Below are positions 27,854 through 36,519 of a DNA stretch of 64,000 nt, piece after piece. Each line of letters opens with the position of its first letter. The first letter of the stretch is position 1. The position numbers were made by a program, and so were the translations under genes. The notes beneath the pieces are model-generated. The model ran no database searches and was not told where the DNA came from. It saw nothing but the letters and a program-made list of their open reading frames with translations. This DNA is from Psychrobacter immobilis (lineage in GTDB: Bacteria > Pseudomonadota > Gammaproteobacteria > Pseudomonadales > Moraxellaceae): contig NZ_CAJGZV010000001.1 in NCBI RefSeq assembly GCF_904846065.1, forward strand, positions 372,001 through 436,000, in the 5' to 3' direction.

Positions 27854-28027
27854 TAGGGCGTGTCCTCAATTCAATTGAGTATCCTCTAAATGGGCTAAAA
27901 ATGGCTAAATCTTGCCATACATCGTCAAATAGCTTGTTAATATCCTGATATTATCTACGCTATTTTCCTCGTTTGACGGAAATTTATCTCATTTTTATTA
28001 CCATTTTTAAAATGAGGACATGCCCTA
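27854..28027. mobile_element. 174-bp MITE-like element, copy B (inverted relative to A)
   Basis: Ends TAGGGCGTGTCCTCA and TGAGGACATGCCCTA (one mismatch). Read backwards it matches copy A nearly base for base, including ATGAGATAAAT, GATAATAT and AGATTTAGCC. Its right end supplies the TAG stop codon of the amidase gene. Its left end may supply a -35 (TTGAAT, 17 bases, TATGTC on the minus strand) for pdxJ, but this promoter is weak. Confidence 0.88.
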
Positions 28028-28900
28028 ATAAAAATCATTGGTATCAGCATACTTCTTATTCAATGCCTTTAAAATAGCATAAGTCTCTAAGTCTACCGTT
28101 CCTGTTGGGTTACGGGGTCTAAAGTGCAGTTGAAACGCATAGACGACATCGCGACTGGCTTTGTCCCACTCGTCGCTACTGTTAATCTGATAGCCATAGT
28201 CTCGAAATTGCTGCTTAAGCTCAGGTATCGTGGCCGCTGCAAATGTGTCTGTATCCATAAAAGCAAGCTTATCAGCGTCATCATACCAAGCACCGATGCC
28301 ATATTGCTTATACAGTTGCTCCCAAGGAAACTTTGCACCGGGGTCTATTTTGCGCGAGGGTGCCATATCAGAATGACCGATGATATTCTTTGGTGAAATG
28401 TCATATCTCGCCGTGATATCTTGCACCAACTCCGCGACCTTTTTAATCTGCCACTCATTAAAGGCGACATAATGCTCATAAGGATGATACGCCAACTTAC
28501 CGTCTTTTAATGCATTTTGATACTTAGGCGCAATCCCTGCATTGACGATTTCTATGCCAATAGAGGTATCGTTCAATATCGTCCGTCCTGCAAAGCCGCC
28601 ATCACCTGCATGCCAAGCCCGCTCGTTTTCTGGGACTAGATTATAGATTTTATCATCGTCATTATCTAACAATAAATAGTGGGCGCTGACTTTGCCTGTG
28701 GTCAGTGTTTTGATCGATCTGTCGTTGTCTGACACCGTATAGTGCAGGACGATGGTTTTGATGCGCTCGCTTTTGCCAGTGGCTTGGTGGGTTTTACTGT
28801 CCACGATGTAGCTCTTGGTGGTTGCGACTGGAGAGGTTGTGGTTACGCAGCCAATCAAGGGCAGTGTTAAGCCAAACGCTAAGAAGATGTTTTTTACCAT
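28025..28900 (-). CDS. amiD: N-acetylmuramoyl-L-alanine amidase lipoprotein (AmiD-like)
   Basis: A 291-residue Zn amidase that removes the peptide from N-acetylmuramic acid or anhydro-muropeptides at the cell envelope. Signal peptide and lipobox LPLIGC come first. The amidase_2 domain follows, with the first Zn His in IVLHYTVSDN and the last ligands in GHSDMAPSRKIDPG, and then a C-terminal peptidoglycan-binding helical domain (GYQINSSDEWD to ETYAILKAL). I start at ATG 28900; the open frame back to 28963 enters a repeat element. The stop codon lies inside the neighbouring mobile element, so the last residues could be altered relative to relatives. Confidence 0.88.
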   Translation of the reverse strand: MVKNIFLAFGLTLPLIGCVTTTSPVATTKSYIVDSKTHQATGKSERIKTIVLHYTVSDNDRSIKTLTTGKVSAHYLLLDNDDDKIYNLVPENERAWHAGDGGFAGRTILNDTSIGIEIVNAGIAPKYQNALKDGKLAYHPYEHYVAFNEWQIKKVAELVQDITARYDISPKNIIGHSDMAPSRKIDPGAKFPWEQLYKQYGIGAWYDDADKLAFMDTDTFAAATIPELKQQFRDYGYQINSSDEWDKASRDVVYAFQLHFRPRNPTGTVDLETYAILKALNKKYADTNDFY

Positions 28901-28933
28901 GAAATGCTCTGTGTGAATAAAGGTGAGCTTTGA

Positions 28934-29041
28934 TATAGTCGTTTCAATATAATTTGGATACAAGGAAGGCGAGCGAAAGTACTACAAATAGTAGACTAAG
29001 CGAGCCTGACACCGTATCTGATTTATATAGGATTGACTATA
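28934..29041. mobile_element. 108-bp dispersed element, family 2, copy 1
   Basis: Bounded by TATAGTC and GACTATA. It contains GATACAAGGAAGGCGAGC, AGTACTACAAATAGTAGACT and GCCTGACACCGTATCT. A second copy of exactly the same length is at 46568-46675 in the same orientation. It is non-coding and lies 33 bases upstream of the amidase start, so it probably overlaps that promoter. Confidence 0.85.
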
Positions 29042-29102
29042 CTTGCCTTTATTTTTTTATTGATAGTAGATAGATGAGGTCGAGATATCTTTGAAAGCTT
29101 TT

Positions 29103-29885
29103 TTAATTCTTGCGAATCTTCTTCGCCAACACCTTTTTCCAACTGTCCTCCAAACACTCAATCGCAAGCCAAGGTTCAATGACTTCCGCTGCAAATTTTT
29201 CTTTTGAATTTGATAGCTGCCATAATGTCTCAAGTGTCGCAAAAGGATAGGGACGTTCTATCAAGTAAACTGGTAAATCAGCGCTAATCATGCCATCACG
29301 TACCACTTTGAAATACCAACCAGCGATACCTTGTTTGCTGATCCATGCCGCGATATTCGGCACTTTGGTAAACTGTCCGATCTGATCATTGATTTTGTAG
29401 CAGGGGCGGCGCGGTTGCACGATACGCAGTTGTAAATTATCAACATCATCTGTACTAGTAGCCGTATTACCATATTCAAAAACGTCGCCAATACAAACTG
29501 TAGATTCGGTCATTTCAGGCAAATCATTTACTGCTTCGGTCGTGAAGTTTTCGCCCAATGTACCGACGCGCACGTTTAGCCCAAACTCTGTATTGATTCT
29601 TTCATAAGTTGCAGGTGCCAGTTGATGCACGGCTTTGAGTGGGCCGCCATGATGCTTGCGATCGGCTTGCTCATCAGTAATCAATCCCATGAAATTGACC
29701 GCAACAGGGGCTTTGATTGGGGCTTTATCGATGGCACTTAGTTGCTCACGGGTGAATGGCATGGCTTTGCCAGCGCGGACGCAGATTAGATTGGCGATAT
29801 GTAGCGGCAGGGTTTGGTTAAAGTCGGCTACATTTTTTGGGGTAGAAGATATTAGCGTTGCTATATTTATAGGTTCTAAGCTCAT
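29103..29885 (-). CDS. MOSC-domain protein (YiiM-like)
   Basis: A 260-residue soluble protein with a MOSC beta-barrel: GGPLKAVHQLAP near residue 80, VRVGTLGENFTTE near 106, and the conserved Cys in QPRRPCYKI near 160, where the molybdenum cofactor is bound in relatives. The C-terminal helical tail matches the YiiM/3-alpha type. YiiM enzymes reduce N-hydroxylated bases such as 6-hydroxylaminopurine; that role is inferred from the family. The gene stands alone between repeat element and rsfS. Confidence 0.88.
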   Translation of the reverse strand: MSLEPINIATLISSTPKNVADFNQTLPLHIANLICVRAGKAMPFTREQLSAIDKAPIKAPVAVNFMGLITDEQADRKHHGGPLKAVHQLAPATYERINTEFGLNVRVGTLGENFTTEAVNDLPEMTESTVCIGDVFEYGNTATSTDDVDNLQLRIVQPRRPCYKINDQIGQFTKVPNIAAWISKQGIAGWYFKVVRDGMISADLPVYLIERPYPFATLETLWQLSNSKEKFAAEVIEPWLAIECLEDSWKKVLAKKIRKN

Positions 29886-30044
29886 AGGTTTTCCTAATCT
29901 ATAGGGATTTATTAGGGGAGAGGCTACTTTAATACTGGTATTAATAATGCGTATTATCTTAGCTTAATCATTCATCTAATGCTAAGCATTCAGCCGCTTA
30001 AAATTTAGCAGTAGGTGAAAGGGTATTAGAACGGTAAATTTTAG

Positions 30045-30080
30045 ACAAAAAAAGACCAGAATAGATATCTGGTCTTTTTG
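30045..30080 (-). terminator. Intrinsic terminator of nadD-rsfS
   Basis: AAGACCAGA/TCTGGTCTT with a seven-base loop and a T run on the minus strand, directly after rsfS. Confidence 0.88.
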
Positions 30081-30110
30081 GTTTTCACAGCGTTATAAAA
30101 ATAAATAAAA

Positions 30111-30524
30111 TTATTTATTTTTATTGCGGCGACCAGCAGTTTTCTTTTCACGTGGTACAGCGACCAGCTCAGCCAATTGCTCAGGTGATGACCATAGACC
30201 TTCTAAGTCATAGAACTCACGGGCTTGTGGCGTCATCACATGCACGACGACAGCGCCCAGATCAATCAATGTCCAGTCAGAGTCGATACCGCCTTCGCGA
30301 CCAAGTGGCATAAAACCCGCTTGCTTCGCCTCAGCACCGACATTGTCAGCCATCGCGCGTACATGGCGCTTAGAAGTACCGTCAGCGATAACGATGCGTT
30401 CGGTTACGTCAGTCAAATCTTCTACATTCATTACGGTGATGTTCTTCGCTTTCATATCGTCTAGAGCGGTCTCAACAACGGCTAAGCATTCTTTTAAGCG
30501 TTCTTCAGTCATGGTGTTGGTCAT
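30111..30524 (-). CDS. rsfS: Ribosomal silencing factor RsfS
   Basis: RsfS (DUF143/Iojap) binds ribosomal protein uL14 and blocks subunit joining, slowing translation in starvation. The 137-residue protein has the typical pattern DMKAKNITVMNVEDLTDVTE, then ADGTSKRHVRAMADNV and DSDWTLIDLGAVVVHVM, followed by the REFYDLEGLW end. A basic tail (KKTAGRRNKNK) extends the C-terminus beyond the E. coli protein. It lies 141 bases after nadD on the same strand, the usual pairing. Confidence 0.95.
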   Translation of the reverse strand: MTNTMTEERLKECLAVVETALDDMKAKNITVMNVEDLTDVTERIVIADGTSKRHVRAMADNVGAEAKQAGFMPLGREGGIDSDWTLIDLGAVVVHVMTPQAREFYDLEGLWSSPEQLAELVAVPREKKTAGRRNKNK

Positions 30525-30665
30525 AAATTTTGATCTCTTGAATCGTCAATATTAAAAATAAAAAGGTAAATCGTCAATTTGCATGCGTTGGCATTGTCGA
30601 ATGGACTAGATGTCGCCAGTCAGCTGTAGAGACTGGATGGGCAAAATGACAAAGATAAGGCGATT

Positions 30666-31580
30666 TTAACGGAATTGAGCAGCAGAATATAGCTGATGGG
30701 CGATAATATATTGATAAACAGCAGGATTTAGCCATTTAGCTAATGGATTGGGTGCAGTATTGTCTATGATATCATTTATTGGTGCGATAGATGTCATTTG
30801 CCTTGCCGCTGCGGATATTATATTCGATCGATTTTCCGTCGGCTGTAACTGTTGGCGTATCTGTGTACTGGATATCGTGGCGATAGGACGCGAGTCTATA
30901 TAAATGTGGCCTTGATGGGTGTTTTTCAAGAGATGGCTATCGGTCGATGCTTGAGAGGTTGGCTGTAATAAGTCAGTAGGCGCATCGATGCGTAAAGATT
31001 GCAGCTGCGCAGGTAATTGGGCGTGCAAGTTCATCGTATCCTGCGCGATTAACGTTTTGTTGGCGGAATGAGTCGTGGTTGCCAACAGGTGATTATTTTT
31101 ATTATTAATATCAGACAAGTCATCACGATTAAACACCCAAAGATTGACGTAATCGGTAAGCTCTAAACCGTTTTTCCATTTGCTCAAACTCAGCGCGCTA
31201 TCCATACCGATAATGAATATTAGACTGTCATACGGATAACGCTGGCGCAACGTGAGTACACTATCGATGGTATAAACAGGCGGTGTTTGCCACAGCTCAA
31301 GCTCATTAATTTGTAGCGGTGTATGGAGTGTCGCAAGCTTTAACATCGCCAGACGGTGTTTAGGATCTGTACTTTTTTCTTTAAAGGGAGAGCGCGCATT
31401 GGGCAATAGTGACACGTGCAGCGCGCGCTGTTGCTGCTTGGCTATCGGTAGCAAACGCTGATAAACAGTCATCGCCATTTGCAGATGACCCTCATGTACG
31501 GGATCAAATGAGCCGCCAAGATAAGCACGAATGGCTGGCGCAGGTGTATTTTTTTGAGGATTTTTGCTGGTATTTGGCAT
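30666..31580 (-). CDS. nadD: Nicotinate-nucleotide adenylyltransferase
   Basis: NadD adenylylates nicotinic acid mononucleotide in NAD synthesis. The nucleotidyltransferase signature GGSFDPVHEGHLQMA is near residue 22, FIIGMDSALSLSKWKN near 125 and ISSTQIRQQL near 235. At 304 residues it is about 90 longer than E. coli NadD; the extra length is an Asn/Gln/Thr-rich insert (about residues 155-220) and an N-terminal tail, both low-complexity. It is the first gene before rsfS. Confidence 0.93.
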   Translation of the reverse strand: MPNTSKNPQKNTPAPAIRAYLGGSFDPVHEGHLQMAMTVYQRLLPIAKQQQRALHVSLLPNARSPFKEKSTDPKHRLAMLKLATLHTPLQINELELWQTPPVYTIDSVLTLRQRYPYDSLIFIIGMDSALSLSKWKNGLELTDYVNLWVFNRDDLSDINNKNNHLLATTTHSANKTLIAQDTMNLHAQLPAQLQSLRIDAPTDLLQPTSQASTDSHLLKNTHQGHIYIDSRPIATISSTQIRQQLQPTENRSNIISAAARQMTSIAPINDIIDNTAPNPLAKWLNPAVYQYIIAHQLYSAAQFR

Positions 31581-31796
31581 AAATAAATGCGTAAAAATAG
31601 ATAAGAGGCACGTTGTCGTTGATGCATATTACCCTTTTATCGGCTGACCTTTTTTAAGTTAAATGCTTCGATGGTAGCGCTATTGTAGAGGGCAAGCGGG
31701 CATCTGTCATTAAAAGCGCTGAAATACTAGGTAAAATGAGCACTTAGCTATCCGTAATGAAAATTTTTTAAAAAGTCAGTTGTAAACGTAGCCAAT

Positions 31797-31831
31797 AAAA
31801 AACCGACCATCATGTTGATAGTCGGTTACCT
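31797..31831 (-). terminator. Intrinsic terminator of ackA-pta
   Basis: On the minus strand AACCGACTATCA pairs with TGATGGTCGGTT (one G-U), followed by T6-7. Confidence 0.88.
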
Positions 31832-31862
31832 ATAGCGCAATTAGTCCTACATTTGAATGCAA

Positions 31863-34019
31863 TTAAATCGCGTCGCTATGAGCTTGAATAGCGGTAAGGG
31901 CGATGGTGTAGATAATATCATCGACCAAGGCTCCACGAGACAAGTCGTTTACTGGCTTATTCAAACCTTGCAGCATTGGGCCAACACTCACTACATTGGC
32001 GCTACGTTGTACGGCTTTATAAGTGGTATTGCCCGTATTGAGGTCTGGGAAAATAAAGACATTGGCTTGCCCAGCAACCGGTGAATCAGGCGCTTTTTGC
32101 TTGCCGACGCTCATGACAGAAGCGGCGTCATACTGTAGCGGTCCATCGACTTTTAGGTGTGGCGCACGCTCGCGGACGATTTGGGTTGCACGGGTGACTT
32201 TTTCGACGTCCGCGCCAGTTCCTGATGAGCCTGTAGAATAGCTAATCATCGCAACTTTTGGATCAATACCGAAGGCGGCAGCAGACTGTGCTGATTGAAT
32301 GGCAATCTCAGCCAGTTCTTCGGCATTTGGATCAGGATTAATGGCACAGTCACCGTAGACAACCACTTGCTCAGGTAGCAGCATAAAAAATACTGATGAT
32401 ACGAGCGAGTATTGCGGTGCGGTCTTAATCAACTGAAACGCTGGACGGACAGTATTGGCAGTGGTATGAATCGCGCCAGAAACGAGGCCGTCGACTTCAT
32501 CCATCTGTAGCATGGTCGTGCCTAGATATACGGTGTCTTTTAAGTATTCAGCCGCGACTTCTGCGCTGGTTTTACCTTTACGGCGTTCGACCACTGCAGC
32601 GATATACTTATCCATATCAAGCGTGTCGGGGTCAATTATTTCAAGACCTTCAGGTAAAACTAAGTCGAGATTTTTAGCCACTTGCTCGACATCGCTACGC
32701 TTAGCGAGTAGTACACAGTTGGCGATGCCGCGGCTTTGACAGATACAAGCGGCTTCAACCGTACGCGGCTCAGAACCCTCTGGTAGCACGATGCGTTTTT
32801 TGGCGTCTTGTGCTTTTTTAACCACTTGATGACGGAATGCAGATGGTGAGAGGCGCGGCTCATGATTTTGACTAAAATAGTCTTTAATCCAGCTAAGATC
32901 TAAATGGGCGGCGACATAACGAGCCACTTCTTCAGCACGTTCAGTATCATCACTTGGAATCTCTGCGCTCATGTGCATGAGGCTTTGTACGGTCTCATAG
33001 CTGTCGCTTTCGACACTCATGACAGGGATGCCTGTTTTGAGGGCAGATTGCCATAGCTCAGCGACGGTTGCACTCGGCTCGACGCCGCCAGTTAATACCA
33101 ATCCTGCCAGCGGGATACCATTGATACAAGCCAAACCTGCTGCTAATAGTAAATCATCTCGATCGCCCGGTACGACGATAAGGGTGCCACGTTTAAACAC
33201 CTCATCGACGCGTGCGACCGAGCGTGCGGTTAGGCTAATGCGGTTAATACGGCGTGACTTAGCTTCACCGACATTGAGCCATTTGGCATCAAGCTCAGTG
33301 GCGATATCCCACGTACGAGGCACGGACAGTGAATCACTGAATGGCACTACCCCGATTAAACGGAACGCATCAGTATTAAAATGCGGTGATAGGCGCTGGA
33401 CTTCTTGCATAAAGCCTTCATCTAAACTCACAACCGCTTCACCAGGGGCAACGATTTGATTTTCTACGGTGCTTTGCGCATTTGGCAAGTCATGTACACG
33501 CATCAAAATCGCGCCGAGTGTGCGCTCATGGGCGATGCCGCCAAACTCACGAGCGTGAACGTCAAGCTTATCAGCCAGATAGGCTGGTTTACTGGTATCA
33601 GCAGTGCTAACAAAAATGATTCTAGCATCTAATGCATGGGCAATCGCACGGTTGATTTGTGAGGCATAAGAGGTCTCTGTGGTCGGTACTAAGCCCTCAC
33701 AGATCACCACATCGTAATCATCGCCCAGAGTATGATAATTGACGACCACTTCTTCCATCAAGTCATCAAGATTACCATCACCAATCATACGCTCGACACG
33801 CTGCCGACTGATAGATTTAGGTGGCGTCAGACCAAAAGCATGCATTGCTAACGCGCTTGAGCTGTCTAAACTGTTTTGCTTATCAAGTGTATCATCTTGC
33901 AAAAATGGCTTCATAAAGCCCGCTTTGATACCGTTGTAATCAAGAGCGCGGATCAATCCAAGCGCTGCTGACGTTACGCCGATACCACGGCTGATGGGAA
34001 CTAGTAAAATGGTTTGCAT
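31863..34019 (-). CDS. pta: Phosphate acetyltransferase
   Basis: Pta interconverts acetyl-CoA and acetyl phosphate. At 718 residues it is the long form: an N-terminal P-loop-like region (LVPISRGIGVTSAALGLIRAL), a DRTGG domain in the middle (about 225-330), and the C-terminal catalytic PTA domain with KRIVLPEGSEPRTVEAA and SYSTGSSGTGADVEKV. AckA lies 215 bases upstream on the same strand, so the two steps of acetate/acetyl-CoA exchange are encoded together. A terminator follows directly. Confidence 0.96.
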   Translation of the reverse strand: MQTILLVPISRGIGVTSAALGLIRALDYNGIKAGFMKPFLQDDTLDKQNSLDSSSALAMHAFGLTPPKSISRQRVERMIGDGNLDDLMEEVVVNYHTLGDDYDVVICEGLVPTTETSYASQINRAIAHALDARIIFVSTADTSKPAYLADKLDVHAREFGGIAHERTLGAILMRVHDLPNAQSTVENQIVAPGEAVVSLDEGFMQEVQRLSPHFNTDAFRLIGVVPFSDSLSVPRTWDIATELDAKWLNVGEAKSRRINRISLTARSVARVDEVFKRGTLIVVPGDRDDLLLAAGLACINGIPLAGLVLTGGVEPSATVAELWQSALKTGIPVMSVESDSYETVQSLMHMSAEIPSDDTERAEEVARYVAAHLDLSWIKDYFSQNHEPRLSPSAFRHQVVKKAQDAKKRIVLPEGSEPRTVEAACICQSRGIANCVLLAKRSDVEQVAKNLDLVLPEGLEIIDPDTLDMDKYIAAVVERRKGKTSAEVAAEYLKDTVYLGTTMLQMDEVDGLVSGAIHTTANTVRPAFQLIKTAPQYSLVSSVFFMLLPEQVVVYGDCAINPDPNAEELAEIAIQSAQSAAAFGIDPKVAMISYSTGSSGTGADVEKVTRATQIVRERAPHLKVDGPLQYDAASVMSVGKQKAPDSPVAGQANVFIFPDLNTGNTTYKAVQRSANVVSVGPMLQGLNKPVNDLSRGALVDDIIYTIALTAIQAHSDAI

Positions 34020-34234
34020 AAAGTATCCTACGGTTTATTATATTTTTAAAGCTCACTTCATCCTTGCTGGAATGAGTAAAACGTCGCGCTTCTCATCATA
34101 GGCTATGTATAAGAAGCGCTGGGCAAAAAAATAACTTAACACGTCTAATGAATAAAAGCTTATAAGACGACTAGAAGCTTATGAGAAAATTACAAGTAAC
34201 TTATAATATAAGCAACTTATAAAAAGTGTCGAGC

Positions 34235-35467
34235 TTAGAGTAAGCCCAATGCTTCACGTGTTTCTTGAGCAATACGGCACTCTTCATCAGTTGGCACAAC
34301 CCATAGCTCGATACTGCTATTGTCTGCGTGGAAGCTGCCTTCGCTACCACCAAACAAGCTCGCATTTTTGTCAGCGTCTACTTTTATGCCGAAATGACGC
34401 ATCACTTCTAGGATACTGGTTCGGGTGGTGACTGAGTTTTCGCCGATACCACCTGTAAAGACAATGCCTGTGAATTCTGGTAACGCGCAGCTTAAGCTGG
34501 CAAGATATTTACCGACGCGGTAACAGAACATCTCGATAGCGAGTTTGGCATCTGCATGACCTTCGTTCGCCGCTTGTTCGACGGTACGTAAATCATTAGA
34601 CAATCCTGAGACACCCAATAGACCACTTTCATTATTGAGCATGGCATCAATCTCTTCCAAGCTCATACCGAGCTGGCGCTTTAGGTGTATGTGTAGACTT
34701 GGGTCAACATCACCACTACGCGTACCCATCATGAGCCCTTCAAGCGGGGTCAGACCCATACTGGTATCAAAACTTTTGCCGTCATAAACGGCAGTTGCCG
34801 AGCAGCCATTACCCAGATGCGCTGTAAGCCAGCCATGTGGGCCTTTAGACTCAGTAATTTCACTGGCACGCTCTGAGACATAGGCATGAGACGTACCATG
34901 AAAGCCATAACGGCGGATTTTGTGTTCTTCGTATAGGGCTTTTGGTAGTGGGTAGCGAAAAGCAACAGGAGGCATGGTTTGGTGAAAGGCCGTATCAAAG
35001 ACGACGACTTGAGGAATATCAGGATAAATCGCCTGTACCGCTTCGATACCTAAAGCATGGGCAGGGTTATGTAGGGGTGCGAGTATTTTTAAGCGTTTTA
35101 CTTCGTCCAGCACATGCTCATCGACACGGACTGCTGCAGAGTACTCACGGCCACCATGAACCACGCGATGACCAACGGCGATGAAATGATACTGTTCTAA
35201 TAGCTCAAGGATTTTTTGTAGTGCTAACTGATGACGACCACCTGAGATAGAGATTTCCAGCTTATCTCCATTTAACGTCGTGTGTTTGATACGAGCAGTA
35301 TCGAGCCCTAAGTTTTCGGCCAAACCAGTGATACGAATAGAATTGTCTTCGCTAATCAGCGCGTATTTGATAGAAGAGGAACCACAGTTGAGGACTAAGG
35401 TGGGATTGATTAGATTCGATGTTTCGGTATTTTTGTCATCAAAAGTGGTGGTTAGGCTGGCGCTCAT
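34235..35467 (-). CDS. ackA: Acetate kinase
   Basis: AckA transfers phosphate between ATP and acetate. All five ASKHA motifs are visible: NCGSSSIKYAL (near 28), GHRVVHGGREY (near 100), VFDTAFHQTMP (catalytic Asp region, near 156), GFHGTSHAYV (near 190) and FTGGIGENS (near 340). The 410 residues are about ten longer than E. coli because of a polar N-terminal tail. It is transcribed ahead of pta. The long leader upstream contains a possible structured RNA; the gap of 215 bases to pta contains CTTATAAG-type A/T palindromes. Confidence 0.96.
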   Translation of the reverse strand: MSASLTTTFDDKNTETSNLINPTLVLNCGSSSIKYALISEDNSIRITGLAENLGLDTARIKHTTLNGDKLEISISGGRHQLALQKILELLEQYHFIAVGHRVVHGGREYSAAVRVDEHVLDEVKRLKILAPLHNPAHALGIEAVQAIYPDIPQVVVFDTAFHQTMPPVAFRYPLPKALYEEHKIRRYGFHGTSHAYVSERASEITESKGPHGWLTAHLGNGCSATAVYDGKSFDTSMGLTPLEGLMMGTRSGDVDPSLHIHLKRQLGMSLEEIDAMLNNESGLLGVSGLSNDLRTVEQAANEGHADAKLAIEMFCYRVGKYLASLSCALPEFTGIVFTGGIGENSVTTRTSILEVMRHFGIKVDADKNASLFGGSEGSFHADNSSIELWVVPTDEECRIAQETREALGLL

Positions 35468-35537
35468 ACTCTGTCCTTAGATTGTATTTTGTAAAGGGTG
35501 ACTCATCACAGACGAGTACCGGTTGAATAAACAAAAA

Positions 35538-35603
35538 CCAGCCGCATCCATGCCGACATAGGTCAAGCAAGTACATTGCTGATTCTGGTCACTCTTGGGC
35601 TGG
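35538..35603 (-). promoter_or_regulatory. Possible structured leader/attenuator of ackA-pta
   Basis: In the ackA leader, on the minus strand, CCAGCC (35603-35598) can pair with GGCTGG (35543-35538), which is followed by TTTTT. Inside the 54-base loop AGCAA-TGTAC-TTGCT forms a second hairpin. The arrangement resembles an attenuator about 70 bases before the ackA start. The stem is short and the claim is tentative. Confidence 0.25.
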
Positions 35604-35768
35604 CACTATTGATCAGTGCTTGTTAAGTCGCATGCTAGCGCCTCAACACAGTCGCAAGGTCTACACATAATGTACCATAGTTTTAGGGCTATACCACGAT
35701 AACTATAAGGGTTAAATCGATAGAATGTGGTATAGACAATACAACTGTACACCGAGTGTCGCTAGGGT

Positions 35769-35839
35769 TTGTCGGCTGCTACAGCCAAATATAATAGCTC
35801 ATAATAAATTGTAAGAAAATTTGTCTAAGTAAATATAAT
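35769..35839 (+). promoter_or_regulatory. Possible promoters for lptM-lysA
   Basis: Two perfect TATAAT hexamers (35790-35795 and 35834-35839) lie in the 674-base gap between ackA and lptM. The first has TTGTCG 15 bases upstream and the second TTGTAA 19 bases upstream; both spacings are off the 17-base optimum. Apart from these and the ackA leader structure I see nothing else in this gap. Confidence 0.35.
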
Positions 35840-36141
35840 AGACTGTTTTACCATTATAGCGATACATTAAGACCGCTAGTATCAACGCTCGCTTAGTAAA
35901 TGGCAGTCGCACGGTCTAGTAAAACTTAGAAAAACCAAACTCGTCCAAATTTATTGATTAGGGATATTCAGTATGCACACAGCATTATGTAATAATGCTA
36001 TTATCCAAAGCAGTCATATTGTCATTTTTTAGCGATGGCGATAGCTTTTATTTAGCTGTCTATAGGGTTGGATCTATCGCCTTTATGACTCGTGCTTTTT
36101 ATCATTCTCATGCCATTGCAAAGTCACAGGTTCTCTATTCT

Positions 36142-36426
36142 ATGTTTACTATTAACCGCTTTTCGAAAACTGAGCACACTAATGTCGCTGATCTTGGTCG
36201 CCGTGTTATCTCCACTTTTATTATTAGTGGGGTGGTTATAATGGGTTTGACGGGTTGCGGTCAAAAAGGCAATCTATACCTCGCCGACGCTAGTAGCCAG
36301 ACGGTTCAAGGAGCTACGGATAGCGCTAACATACAGGGTAGTACCTATTCGACACAAGATGATGGTCATCAAGAAATGGATGATTTTAAGCTACCGGAAC
36401 CCAGTGAAGACCCGAATGATTATTGA
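36142..36426 (+). CDS. lptM: LptM-like small lipoprotein
   Basis: LptM (formerly YifL) assists maturation of the LptDE lipopolysaccharide translocon at the outer membrane. The hallmark is LTGCGQKGNLYLAD, a lipobox directly followed by the conserved GQKGxLYLP-like peptide. From ATG 36142 the protein has 94 residues, with a basic start, a hydrophobic segment and the lipobox, then a Ser/Gln/Asp-rich tail. The frame is open back to 35995 but that part does not look like a signal peptide. It lies before lysA, dapF and xerC, the same neighbours as in other gammaproteobacteria. Confidence 0.85.
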   Translation: MFTINRFSKTEHTNVADLGRRVISTFIISGVVIMGLTGCGQKGNLYLADASSQTVQGATDSANIQGSTYSTQDDGHQEMDDFKLPEPSEDPNDY

Positions 36427-36519
36427 TTTTTATTAAAAACTCAATGCCGTCAACGAGATTTCGGTGTGCACCCTAAGATTTTTTTAACTTTGTAACCTGA
36501 TGAAATTAGAGATGTTTAT

